From contig CAWFMO010000001.1 in the NCBI GenBank assembly GCA_963817065.1, positions 372,001 through 436,000 on the forward strand: a DNA stretch of 64,000 nt, written 5' to 3'. The position numbers and the translations under genes are program-made. The DNA is from CAWFMO01 sp963817065. GTDB taxonomy: Bacteria > Actinomycetota > Thermoleophilia > Solirubrobacterales > 70-9. Positions 32,428 to 40,721 of this stretch are shown here, one piece after another (the stretch's first letter is position 1; each line of letters begins with the position of its first letter). Under the pieces are notes generated by a model that did no database searches, was not told where the DNA came from, and saw only the letters and a program-made list of their open reading frames with translations.

Positions 32428-33609
32428 ATGGACATCGGCTTCGGCGAAGCGACGCTGCTCTTCGGCGCCCTGCTCGCAACGGCGGCGGCGCTGTCGGGGG
32501 TGTTCAAGGGCACCGTGCTCTCGGTGTCGGTGCTCTCGGTCGTATTCGGGGTCGTACTTGCCGCGACCGACGTGGTATCCATCGATTCCGGCGAGAAGTC
32601 GATCGTCTCGCTCGTCACCCTCGCCCTGGTCCTGACGCTCTTCTCGGACGGGATGTTCGTCGAGCGCGAGCTGCTCGCCAAACACTGGAGCCCGGTCGCG
32701 CGGGCGCTCGTCATCGCGATGCCGATCACGATGGGGCTGTTGGCCTCGGCCGCGAAGCTGCTTTTCCCCGAGCTGACCTGGGCCGAGGCGGCGTTGCTCG
32801 GAGCGCTACTGGCACCCACGGACCCAGTGGTCACATCCGCCATCGTCACATCGCGCAAGGTCCCGGAGAGCGTCCGCCATACGCTCAACCTCGAGTCGGG
32901 CCTCAACGACGGCTTGGCGCTCCCATTCGTGCTGTTCTTCCTCGTATACGCCTCTCAGACCGGGGACGCCCAGACCGAAGGCCTGAAGCTGCTCGGCGAG
33001 GCGGTCACTGGAGCGGCGATCGGGGTGGGCATCGGCGTCGTCGGCGGGAGATTCCACGACCGCCTGCCAGGCGGGGGCCTACAGCCCCGCTACGAGGGCA
33101 TCTACGCGATCGGATTTGGCCTTGCCGCCTACGGTCTCGCCGAAGTCACCTTCGGCATCGGCCTCGTGGCGGCATTCGCCGCGGGCGTCGCCCTCGGGGC
33201 GGCCGAGCACGAGGTCCCGGAGTCCTTCGAGGAGTTCGCTGAGAACGTGAGCACGATCTCGCAAGTGGTCACCTTCTTCGTCTTCGGCGCGCTGATCGTC
33301 GCCACGGGCTTTCACGGGAGCATCCCGGCGCTCGCGGTGTTCGTCCTCTTTGCGCTGCTGGTGGCGCGGCCTGCGGCGGTGATGCTCTCGTTCCTCCGCG
33401 AGGACCTGCCCAGGGACCAGAAGCTCTTCGTTGCCTGGTTCGGGCCCAAGGGTGTTGCCTCGATGCTGTTTGCGCTCTACGTCCTCAACTCCGGGGTAAC
33501 CGAGCGGACCACCGTCTTTGAGGTCGCCTCCTTCGTCGTCATCGCCTCGATTCTCGCCCACGGACTGACCGACACCCTGGGGACCCGCTGGGTTGCAAAG
33601 CGCGCCTAG
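32428..33609 (+). CDS. CPA1-type cation:proton antiporter
   Basis: 393 aa with about 11-12 TM helices. Diagnostic NhaP/NHE motifs are present: ALLAPTDPVVTSAIV on the helix bearing the TDP unwound segment, LNLESGLNDGLALP with the ion-binding ND pair, and VAWFGPKGVASMLFAL near the end. It exchanges Na+ or K+ for H+ across the membrane. There is no long C-terminal regulatory domain. It converges on the CBS gene, sharing CTAG at the stops (33606-33609), so a second transporter operon lies tail-to-tail with it. Confidence 0.9.
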   Translation: MDIGFGEATLLFGALLATAAALSGVFKGTVLSVSVLSVVFGVVLAATDVVSIDSGEKSIVSLVTLALVLTLFSDGMFVERELLAKHWSPVARALVIAMPITMGLLASAAKLLFPELTWAEAALLGALLAPTDPVVTSAIVTSRKVPESVRHTLNLESGLNDGLALPFVLFFLVYASQTGDAQTEGLKLLGEAVTGAAIGVGIGVVGGRFHDRLPGGGLQPRYEGIYAIGFGLAAYGLAEVTFGIGLVAAFAAGVALGAAEHEVPESFEEFAENVSTISQVVTFFVFGALIVATGFHGSIPALAVFVLFALLVARPAAVMLSFLREDLPRDQKLFVAWFGPKGVASMLFALYVLNSGVTERTTVFEVASFVVIASILAHGLTDTLGTRWVAKRA

Positions 33610-34076
33610 CCGCCCTCGGTCTTTCCGAGGAAGCGCTCGGCGAGTGACTTGAAGAAATCTGCTCGCGTTACCACTGCGTGCACCCTGCCCTGAGTCGCGA
33701 TCGGGACGATCAGCACTCGGTGGTGGAGGAAGATCTCGGCGAGCTGCGTGTCGCTGAAGTCGTCCTCGACCAGCACGTGGTCCTTGGTCAGATGGTCGGC
33801 CAACGGCTCCTCGCCGCAGGTTTCGCGGCGCTCGATCGCCTGGTCGATGCTGCGTGAGATCGCTGCTGACGTCGTCAGCGTGCCGACGTATCCGGGAAAG
33901 AGGGCCTCGAGGAACTCGCGCTCGCCGAAGATCCCGGCGTAGTCGTCCTTGGCATCGACAACGGGCAGCGCGGGTAGTTCGAGCTCGATCAGGCGGCGCA
34001 CCGCGCTCGCGACCGGTTCGTCGTCGCGGAGCGGCTCGATCTCCCTCAATGTTGCTTGGACGATGGTGTCGGGCAT
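33606..34076 (-). CDS. CBS-domain protein
   Basis: 156 aa, essentially two CBS motifs (a Bateman module): IVQATLREIEPLRDDEPVASAVRRLIELELPALPVVDAKDDYAGIFGEREFL and LADHLTKDHVLVEDDFSDTQLAEIFLHHRVLIVPIATQGRVHAVVTRADFF. Such modules bind adenine nucleotides or c-di-AMP and regulate a partner. The gene overlaps the transporter stop by one base (TGATG), so it likely regulates that transporter. Last gene of a six-gene operon beginning with sdhA. Confidence 0.85.
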   Translation of the reverse strand: MPDTIVQATLREIEPLRDDEPVASAVRRLIELELPALPVVDAKDDYAGIFGEREFLEALFPGYVGTLTTSAAISRSIDQAIERRETCGEEPLADHLTKDHVLVEDDFSDTQLAEIFLHHRVLIVPIATQGRVHAVVTRADFFKSLAERFLGKTEGG

Positions 34077-35335
34077 CAGAGCATTATGTAGCGGATGCCG
34101 ATGTAGGCGCTCGCGAGCGCGATGGAGACGATCGTGACCGGGATCCCGATCCGCATGAAGTTCAGGAACCCGATCGGCGTACCCGCGCGCTCCGTGAGGC
34201 CCGCCGCGGCGACGTTCGCCGCGGCGGCGATGATCGTCGCGTTGCCGCCGAAGCAGGCTCCGAGCGAAAGCGCCCACCAGTAGGCGTCGTCTTCTCCTCC
34301 CCCGAGCTGTTCGACGACCGGGATCATCGCGGTCGTGAAGGGAATGTTGTCGACGACCGCCGAGCCGACGGCGGCGATCCACGTGATCCCCAGCAGCTCC
34401 GCGGTGCGGTCGCCACCAGTGAGGTTCTCGACGCCTGTTGCCACCTCGTCTATCGCTCCCGTCGCTTCCAGCGAACCGACCATGACGAAGAGGCCGACGA
34501 AGAAGAACAGGGTCGGCCACTCGATGTTGGAGAGCGCTTGCTCGAGGTCGATCCGTGTGATCAGCAGCGCCACCGACGCTCCGGCCAGGGCCACGGTGGC
34601 GGGCTCGATGTGCAGCGGCTGGTGGGCGAAGAAGCCGAGGATCGTCAGCACGAGCACCGTCCCGGAGCGGCGCAGCTCCGCGGGGTCCTCGATCGAGCGC
34701 CTGGCGTCGAGCGCATTGACCTGGCGGCGGTTCTCGTCGGCTATCTGCAACCGGGGTCTGTAGTACCGGTAGAGCCCGGTCACGACGACCGCGAACGTGA
34801 CCACGACGATCGGCGCCAGGTTGACGATGAACTCGTTGAAGCTGAGCCCGGTGGCCCCGGCGATGATGATGTTCGGTGGGTCTCCGATCAACGTCGCCGT
34901 GCCGCCGATGTTCGAAGCGATGACTTCGATGATCACAAGGGGGATCGGATCGATGTCGTAGGCGTCCGCGAGCAAGAAGGTCACCGGAACCACGAGCAGG
35001 ATCGTGGTCAGGTTGTCGAGGAACGCTGAGAGCAGGGCCGTGGTGCCCGCGAGGCTGAGCACGACCCAGAGCGGGCGGCCTCCGGAGATCTGGCCGGCGC
35101 GAATCGCGATGTAGTCGTAGACCCCGGTCTGCTGGGTCAGGTAGACGAGGATCATCATTCCGACCAGGAGCCCGATCGTGTTGAAGTCGACCGACTCGAT
35201 CGCCTGGTCCTGGCTGAAGTCGGGGACGAAGAGGACGACGAGTGCCGCCCCGATCAGGGCGACCTTTGTCCGGTGCAGCCTCTCGCTGGCGATCAGAGCG
35301 AGAGCGAGCAGGAAGACAGCAACCGCTATCGCCAC
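34076..35335 (-). CDS. ArsB/NhaD-type (ion transporter superfamily) permease
   Basis: 419 aa with about 10-12 TM helices. The duplicated hairpin signatures of the IT superfamily are seen: SAFLDNLTTILLVVPVT with IASNIGGTATLIGDPPNIIIA in the first half, and VVDNIPFTTAMIPV with GACFGGNATIIAAAANVAA in the second. This matches the P-protein/ArsB/NhaD group that exports anions or exchanges Na+/H+. No arsenic genes are nearby, and the CBS gene downstream points to a regulated cation antiporter or anion transporter. GTG start, 3 bp after the L7/L12-like gene. Confidence 0.85.
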   Translation of the reverse strand: MAIAVAVFLLALALIASERLHRTKVALIGAALVVLFVPDFSQDQAIESVDFNTIGLLVGMMILVYLTQQTGVYDYIAIRAGQISGGRPLWVVLSLAGTTALLSAFLDNLTTILLVVPVTFLLADAYDIDPIPLVIIEVIASNIGGTATLIGDPPNIIIAGATGLSFNEFIVNLAPIVVVTFAVVVTGLYRYYRPRLQIADENRRQVNALDARRSIEDPAELRRSGTVLVLTILGFFAHQPLHIEPATVALAGASVALLITRIDLEQALSNIEWPTLFFFVGLFVMVGSLEATGAIDEVATGVENLTGGDRTAELLGITWIAAVGSAVVDNIPFTTAMIPVVEQLGGGEDDAYWWALSLGACFGGNATIIAAAANVAAAGLTERAGTPIGFLNFMRIGIPVTIVSIALASAYIGIRYIML

Positions 35336-35338
35336 GGT

Positions 35339-35635
35339 CTAAGCCTCGAGCGCTTCTACGGCCTCGAGCGCCTCTTTGAGGCCGAGGCCGGTTTGCTCGC
35401 GGTGCTTCTTCACCGCTTCGATCTTGTGACCCTGTGCGTGGAGCTGGCGGACCTCCTCCGAGATCGCGTCGTTGTCGGCGCTGCTTCCCCACCAGCCGCC
35501 CCCGCTGCCGCTCCCGCCGCGCGCGTCCCTGAGCGGCGCTACGTCGAGGTGGTCGAAGAGCTGCTGGAGGCGGGTCTCGATCAGCGCCAGCCGCTGCTTG
35601 ATCTCGAGGATCTGCTGGTCAGCGCCACCGGCCAC
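35339..35635 (-). CDS. Ribosomal protein L7/L12 C-terminal-domain-like protein
   Basis: 98 aa. A coiled N-terminal helix (QQILEIKQRLALIETRLQQLFDHL) and a Gly/Ser/Trp linker lead to EEVRQLHAQGHKIEAVKKHREQTGLGLKEALEAVEAL. The last part is the helix-turn-helix of the L7/L12 C-terminal domain (KIxAIKxxRExTGLGLKEAKxxVE), the factor-binding face of the ribosome stalk. It is not the true rplL: the stalk dimerisation domain is absent. GTG start immediately follows the CCG-subunit stop. Its role in an SDH/transporter operon is unknown. Confidence 0.75.
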   Translation of the reverse strand: MAGGADQQILEIKQRLALIETRLQQLFDHLDVAPLRDARGGSGSGGGWWGSSADNDAISEEVRQLHAQGHKIEAVKKHREQTGLGLKEALEAVEALEA

Positions 35636-35636
35636 G

Positions 35637-36542
35637 TCAGGCGGTGGGCGTGGCCTCGGCGGTCAGGCGCTCCTCCACCCAGCCGGTCGAGGCGATGTGC
35701 TTCGGCATCCCGAGCTCCTTCGGCGAGAAGCCGAGCGCCAGCCCGACGAGCTGGGGCAGGTGCAGGACCGCGAGCCCGAGCTCGTGGTTTACGACCTTGG
35801 CCGCTTCGGGCTGCTGCATGTCGAGGTTCAGGTGGCAGAGCGGGCAGGGGGTGACGAGGCAGTCGGCATCGGCCTCGATCGCGTCGAGCAGGTGGGTCCC
35901 GGCCTGGCGCAGCGAGGTCTCGCGGTTCATCGTGATCACCGGGAACCCGCAGCACTTGCGCGCGCCGTCGTACTCGACGACCTGGCCGCCGAGCGCCTCG
36001 ATCACCTGCTCGAGGTAGAGGTCGCGCTCGGGGTGCTCCTCGTAGCCGAGCCGGTGCTTGGGCCGCAGGACGTAGCAGCCGTAGAACGGCCCGACCTTGA
36101 GCCCGCTGAGCGGGCGCTGGACGAGCTTCTTCAGGTTGTCGAGGCCGAAGTCCTCGACCAGCAGCCAGAGGAAGTTCTTGTTCTCGAGCCCCTTCTCGTA
36201 GGAGAGCCCCTCATCGGCGAGCGCCTCGTTGACGTGGGCGCGATAGGCGGAGTCGGCGTCGAGTCGCTGCTGGCATTCGGACTGCGCGCCCTGGCAGGTC
36301 GAGCAGATGTTCATCATCGAGAGCCCGGTCTGCTGGGCGAGCGCGAAGGTGCGGGCGTTGAGGGTGTCGGCGAGCTCCTGGTTGTGCTCGGCGATCACGC
36401 CGGCGCCGCAGCAGTTGGCGCGGTCGAGCTCGAGCAGCTCGATCCCCATCCGCTCGGCGACGAGCGCCATCGATCCGTGGAGCTCGGGGGTGAAGCCGCG
36501 CGAGACGCAGCCCGGCCAGTAGGCGACCTTGAGATCGCTCAT
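35637..36542 (-). CDS. sdhE: CCG-domain subunit of an SdhABE/MfrABE-type succinate dehydrogenase
   Basis: 301 aa, two CCG domains as in heterodisulfide reductase HdrB. The first is C12-X31-CC(44,45)-X34-C80-X2-C83. The second is C156-X40-CC(197,198)-X34-C233-X2-C236. In non-classical succinate dehydrogenases and 8-methylmenaquinol:fumarate reductases (class E), this subunit replaces the haem-bearing membrane anchors. It probably binds an Fe-S cluster and passes electrons to menaquinone at the membrane surface. ATG overlaps the sdhB stop (ATGA). No SdhC or SdhD gene occurs in the operon. The symbol denotes the CCG subunit, not the flavinylation factor. Confidence 0.85.
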   Translation of the reverse strand: MSDLKVAYWPGCVSRGFTPELHGSMALVAERMGIELLELDRANCCGAGVIAEHNQELADTLNARTFALAQQTGLSMMNICSTCQGAQSECQQRLDADSAYRAHVNEALADEGLSYEKGLENKNFLWLLVEDFGLDNLKKLVQRPLSGLKVGPFYGCYVLRPKHRLGYEEHPERDLYLEQVIEALGGQVVEYDGARKCCGFPVITMNRETSLRQAGTHLLDAIEADADCLVTPCPLCHLNLDMQQPEAAKVVNHELGLAVLHLPQLVGLALGFSPKELGMPKHIASTGWVEERLTAEATPTA

Positions 36543-37699
36543 GACGCCGCCCCCTCGGTCTGGCCGGCTTCCGAGCCGGCGCCCGCGGCCGCGGTCGCCT
36601 CCTCGTCCTCGTCGCCGCCCTCGCCCTTGATGTAGAGGTTGAGCTCGATCCGGTGCTCCTCGGCATGGGCGTAGATCTTCTTGACCTGGCCCTGGGCGCC
36701 GCCGGGAAGCTTGTGGTGGACGCCGGGGATCAGCTTCGGAAGCGAGCGCATCTTGCCGGTCCTGATCCCGCGGATCGCGGTCGGGAGCGAGCCGATCAGG
36801 CCCTTGATCGCGCCCATCGTCGGCTTCAGCTTGCCCTTGATCCCGGGGGCGTAGGACTCCTGGAGCAGCAGCGACTCGTCGAGCGTGCCCTTCTTCTCGA
36901 TGATCTTCACGAACGCGTGCTCGTGGTTGTGGCCGTTGTTCTGGTCGGTGATCTCGGCCTCGCCGGCCCTCCGGCGCAGGCGCATGATCTGGTCCATCGG
37001 CGCGACGCCCTTGGGGCAGGCGTCGATGCAGGAGAAGCAGTGGGTGCAGTCGTAGATCCCGTGCGGGTCCTGGGCGAGGTCGTAGAGGCGCTCGGTGTGC
37101 TGGCCGTCGCGCGGGTCGCCGACGAAGCGGTAGGCCTTGGCGAGCGCCGCCGGGCCGACGAAGTCGGGGTCGACCTCCATCGAGAGGCAAGAGGAGACGC
37201 AGGCGCCGCACTGGATGCAGGCCATCGACTGGGTGATGTCGATCATCGACTCGGGCGGGACGACGTACTCGCGCTCGGGCACCTCGCCCTCGGGGAGCAG
37301 CCACGGCGTGACCCGGCGGATCTTCGCCCAGTGGGTCGACTCCATGTCGGTGACGAGGTCCTTGACGACGGGCATGTTGCCCATCGGCTCGACGACGATC
37401 GGCTCGCTCGTGCCGCCCCCGCTACCGCCGTTTCCGCGGTTCGCGAACTCCTGCGCCTCGCCGAGCTGGGTCTTGCAGGCGAGCGTCGACTGGCCGTTGA
37501 TCTTGACCCCGCACGAGCCGCAGATCGCCGCGCGGCACGAGCAGCGCACCGCGAGCGAGCCGTCGTCGCGGTCCTTGGCCTGGAGCAGGCCGTCGAGGAC
37601 CGAGAGCGTCGGATCGAGGTCGACGTTGAACTCCTCCCAGTAGGGGCCCTCCCCTGACTCGGGCTGGAAGCGGCGGACTTTGAGGTCGTAGGTGGCCAT
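36539..37699 (-). CDS. sdhB: Succinate dehydrogenase/fumarate reductase iron-sulfur subunit
   Basis: 386 aa. The N-terminal [2Fe-2S] ferredoxin domain uses C53, C55 or C60, C63 and C75. The helical domain has CIQCGACVSSC (C161, C164, C167, C171) and CTHCFSCIDACPKG (C218, C221, C224, C228). In classical SdhB the third cluster is [3Fe-4S] because one position lacks Cys. Here C221 supplies it, predicting a second [4Fe-4S], as in class E enzymes. A C-terminal extension of about 130 residues is longer than usual and ends in an acidic, low-complexity stretch. 9 bp after sdhA; ATGA coupling to sdhE. Confidence 0.92.
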   Translation of the reverse strand: MATYDLKVRRFQPESGEGPYWEEFNVDLDPTLSVLDGLLQAKDRDDGSLAVRCSCRAAICGSCGVKINGQSTLACKTQLGEAQEFANRGNGGSGGGTSEPIVVEPMGNMPVVKDLVTDMESTHWAKIRRVTPWLLPEGEVPEREYVVPPESMIDITQSMACIQCGACVSSCLSMEVDPDFVGPAALAKAYRFVGDPRDGQHTERLYDLAQDPHGIYDCTHCFSCIDACPKGVAPMDQIMRLRRRAGEAEITDQNNGHNHEHAFVKIIEKKGTLDESLLLQESYAPGIKGKLKPTMGAIKGLIGSLPTAIRGIRTGKMRSLPKLIPGVHHKLPGGAQGQVKKIYAHAEEHRIELNLYIKGEGGDEDEEATAAAGAGSEAGQTEGAAS

Positions 37700-37708
37700 G
37701 CGTCGTGG

Positions 37709-39400
37709 TTAGTAGGTCCGCTCCTGCGGCTCCCACTGGGTGATCGTAACGTCGGAGTAGGAGATCTCGGGCCCGTCCTCGCCCTTGGCGATGTCGATGT
37801 GCTTGAGCCACTCCTCGTCGTTTCGCTCCGGGAAGTCGGTCCTGAACTGCGCGCCGCGGCTCTCGGTGCGCTCGATCGCGCCGAGGACGCTGCACTCGGC
37901 GTTGTCGAGCATGTAGCCGAGCTCGAGCGCGCCGAGCACGTCCTGGTTGAAGATCGCGGCCTTGTCGTCGATGTAGGCCGAGCCCGCCTCCTCCTTGAGC
38001 CTCCTGACCGTCTCGAGCGCCTTCTGCAACCCCTCGGCGTCGCGGAAGACGGCGACGTTGCCGTCCATCGCCGCCCCGAGCTCGGCCTTGATCTCGGAGA
38101 CGCGGCGCCCCGAGCCCTTCTCTCGGCCCATGATCTCCTCGATCTGGGCCTGCTCGCCGGCGAGCACGGCGGGGGAGGGCTCCTTGGTCTTGCCGAGCTT
38201 CTGGGCGCGGTGGGCCGCGTCGACGCCCGAGCGGCGGCCGAAGATCAGCGTGTCGAGCAGCGAGTTGGCGCCGAGCCGGTTGCCGCCGTGGACCGAGACG
38301 CAGGCGACCTCGCCGGCGGCGTAGAGGCCGTCGACGTTGGTCCGCCCCTCGACGTCGGTCTTGACCCCGCCCATCGTGTAGTGGTTGCCGGGCTTGATAT
38401 GGATCGGCTCCTCGGTGATGTCGACGCCGGCGAAGTCGCGGCCGACCAGCACGATCTCTCGCAGCGCCTCGTGGATGCGCTTCTTCGGGACCACGGTGAT
38501 GTCGAGCGCCACGGTCCCGTCGGGGAATCCGCGGCCCTCGTTGATCTCGGTCTGCTCGGCGCGCGAGACGACGTCGCGCGAGGCGAGCTCCATCTTGTTC
38601 GGCGCGTACTTCTCCATGAACCGCTCGCCCTTGGCGTTGTAGAGGTGGGCGCCCTCGCCGCGCGCCCCCTCGGTGATCAGGAAGCCCTTGCCCGCGAGCG
38701 TCGTCGGGTGGTACTGGATCATCTCCATGTCCATCAGCTTCGCCCCGGCGTTGTAGGCCATCGCGATCCCGTCGCCGGTGCAGATCAGCGCGTTGGTCGT
38801 CGGGTGCCAGATCTGGCCGTTGCCGCCGGTCGCGAGGATCACCGCCTTGGCGCCGAACAGCTCCATCGAGCCGTCCTTGACGTTGCGGGTCACGGCGCCG
38901 ATGCACTTGCCGTCGTCGTCGATCGCGAGGCCGGTCGTGAACCACTCCTCGTAGCGCTCGACGTCCTCGTGGTGCTTCATCAGCTGCTCGTAGAGGACGT
39001 GCATGATCGCCTGGCCGGTGATGTCGGCGACGTAGTAGGTGCGCGCCGCCGAGGCGCCGCCGAAGGCACGGGTGCCGAGCTTGCCTTCCTCGTTGCGGTG
39101 GAAGGTGACGCCGAGGTGCTCGAGGTGGAGCAGCTCGTCGGGGGCTTCGCGGCACATGATCTCGACCGAGTCCTGGTCGGCGAGGTAGTCGGAGCCCTTG
39201 ATCGTGTCGAAGGCGTGCGACTCCCAGCTGTCGTCCTCCTGGAGCGCGGCGTTGATCCCGCCCTGGGCCGCGTTCGAGTGCGAGCGCACGGGGTGGACCT
39301 TGCTGATGATCCCCACGTCGACGCCCTCCTCGGCGGCGGCGAGGGCAGCGCGCTGGCCCGCGAGGCCGGCGCCGATTACCAGTACGTCGTGGTCAGGCAT
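37709..39400 (-). CDS. sdhA: Succinate dehydrogenase/fumarate reductase flavoprotein subunit
   Basis: 563 aa. FAD-binding Rossmann motif VIGAGLAGQRAAL (8-20); RSHSNAAQGG with H41 for covalent FAD attachment; catalytic region HPTTLAGKGFLITEGARGEGAHL; GGNRLGANSLLDTLIFGR; and NQDVLGALELGYMLDNAE. It oxidises succinate to fumarate in the TCA cycle, or the reverse. First gene of the operon; TAGGAT (39416-39411) lies 10 nt before the ATG. The conserved order sdhA-sdhB-CCG subunit defines the enzyme class. Confidence 0.95.
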   Translation of the reverse strand: MPDHDVLVIGAGLAGQRAALAAAEEGVDVGIISKVHPVRSHSNAAQGGINAALQEDDSWESHAFDTIKGSDYLADQDSVEIMCREAPDELLHLEHLGVTFHRNEEGKLGTRAFGGASAARTYYVADITGQAIMHVLYEQLMKHHEDVERYEEWFTTGLAIDDDGKCIGAVTRNVKDGSMELFGAKAVILATGGNGQIWHPTTNALICTGDGIAMAYNAGAKLMDMEMIQYHPTTLAGKGFLITEGARGEGAHLYNAKGERFMEKYAPNKMELASRDVVSRAEQTEINEGRGFPDGTVALDITVVPKKRIHEALREIVLVGRDFAGVDITEEPIHIKPGNHYTMGGVKTDVEGRTNVDGLYAAGEVACVSVHGGNRLGANSLLDTLIFGRRSGVDAAHRAQKLGKTKEPSPAVLAGEQAQIEEIMGREKGSGRRVSEIKAELGAAMDGNVAVFRDAEGLQKALETVRRLKEEAGSAYIDDKAAIFNQDVLGALELGYMLDNAECSVLGAIERTESRGAQFRTDFPERNDEEWLKHIDIAKGEDGPEISYSDVTITQWEPQERTY

Positions 39401-39468
39401 CGGGGTCGCGATCCTATAGGTCGCCGGGTTCGACCCTCGGGCGCGAAATCCGAGCTACGAAAGGGGAT

Positions 39469-40644
39469 TTAGGGGGTTCCGGCCGCGCCGCTGCGCAACG
39501 CGCGGCCGATCGCGTCGGCGGTGATCACGCCGCGCAGGTGCCCGTCGGCGTCGACGGCGCAGAGCGCGCCGAGCCGGCGCAGGGTCTGGTTCGAGAGCAC
39601 GACCTCGAGCGGGTCGTCCTCGTGCACCGACGCCTCGGCCTCGTCGTCGGCTTCGAGCAGCGTGCCGACGCTCGTCGCGCCGCGGTCCGCTTCGGGGACG
39701 GCGTCGGCCTGGGCGCGCTCGACCAAGCCGCGGAAACGTCCCTCGGCGTCGACGACCGGGAACCAGGGCCACTGGTAGCGGAGGAAGAACTCCTCGAGCG
39801 CGCGGTCGATCGTCAGCTCCGCGGGCATCGCGACCGGCTCGCGGTCCATCACGTCGGCGACCTGCTTGCCCTCGATCGGCCGCGTCAGCTCCGACTGGAG
39901 GACGGCGCCGCGCGCCGAGCCGTTGAGGATGAATCCGACGACTCCGAGCCAGATCCCGCCGACGACGTCGCCGATCAGGACCAGGTAGAGGCCGCCGGCC
40001 ATCAGCAGGTAGGCGAAGCCCTGGCCCAGAGCGGCGGCGAAGCGGGTCGCCTTGCGGCGATCGCCGGTCCGCCACCAGGCGATCGCGCGCGCGATCCGGC
40101 CGCCGTCGAGCGGGAAGGCCGGGACGAGGTTGAAGATCAGGACCAGGAGGTTGATCCCGGCGAGCCAGCCGAGCAGCGCGAGCGCCGGGGAGGTGTCGGT
40201 GCCGCTGTCGGCGACCATCGACTCGCGGAAGTCGTCGGAGCCGGCGAATCCGATCCCGATCGCCGTGCAGAGGACGACGATCGCCAGGGTGACCAGCGGG
40301 CCCGCGACCGCGATCTTGAACTCGGTCCCGGGCGAGTCGGTGTCGCGCTCCATCCGCGCCACCCCGCCGAACATCCAGAGCGTGATCCCCGAGATCCCGA
40401 TCCCCTTGCGGATCGCGACCAGCGCGTGGCCGAGCTCGTGGAGCAGGATCGACGCGAAGAAGAGCAGCGCGCCGGCGACCGCGAGGGCGTAGGGGCCGAT
40501 CGCGCCGTCTGGAGCGTCGAGGGCGTCGTCGAAGGAGCTCGAGAGGAAGAGGATGACCAGGAAGAGGACGACGAACCAGGACCAGTCGACCCCGATCCGG
40601 ATTCCCTTCACGTGCAGCAGGGTTATGGCGCTGCGATTGGGCAC
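39469..40644 (-). CDS. Site-2 protease (M50) with C-terminal CBS pair
   Basis: 391 aa membrane metalloprotease. HELGH (69-73) in TM2-3 binds zinc with the Asp of NLVPAFPLDGGR, the two hallmarks of intramembrane site-2 proteases that cut TM anchors of anti-sigma factors or other regulators. A CBS pair (about 265-385: VADVMDREPVAMPAELTIDRALEEF and SVHEDDPLEVVLSNQTLRRLGALCAV) is a common fusion that may sense adenosine nucleotides. GTG 40644 is supported by TAACAT (40657-40652), 7 nt upstream. Substrate unknown; no anti-sigma gene is adjacent. Confidence 0.9.
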   Translation of the reverse strand: MPNRSAITLLHVKGIRIGVDWSWFVVLFLVILFLSSSFDDALDAPDGAIGPYALAVAGALLFFASILLHELGHALVAIRKGIGISGITLWMFGGVARMERDTDSPGTEFKIAVAGPLVTLAIVVLCTAIGIGFAGSDDFRESMVADSGTDTSPALALLGWLAGINLLVLIFNLVPAFPLDGGRIARAIAWWRTGDRRKATRFAAALGQGFAYLLMAGGLYLVLIGDVVGGIWLGVVGFILNGSARGAVLQSELTRPIEGKQVADVMDREPVAMPAELTIDRALEEFFLRYQWPWFPVVDAEGRFRGLVERAQADAVPEADRGATSVGTLLEADDEAEASVHEDDPLEVVLSNQTLRRLGALCAVDADGHLRGVITADAIGRALRSGAAGTP

Positions 40645-40657
40645 GTGCCTAATGTTA

Positions 40658-40681
40658 CGGAGCGACAGTCGCCACGCTCCG
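40658..40681. repeat. Inverted repeat upstream of the site-2 protease gene
   Basis: CGGAGCG-N10-CGCTCCG, perfect 7-bp arms, directly upstream of the putative -10 TAACAT of the protease gene. It could be an operator or the hairpin end of the upstream acyl-CoA dehydrogenase transcript; no T-run follows on the minus strand. Confidence 0.35.
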
Positions 40682-40721
40682 AGGCGGCCCCGGACGCGAA
40701 GCGGAGGAGCCGCCGTTTTTC

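Noticed and set aside
40683..40720. Plus-strand hairpin GGCGGC...GCCGCC followed by TTTTT
   Set aside because: It has terminator shape, but no plus-strand gene lies upstream. It could limit antisense transcription, yet support is too thin for a feature.
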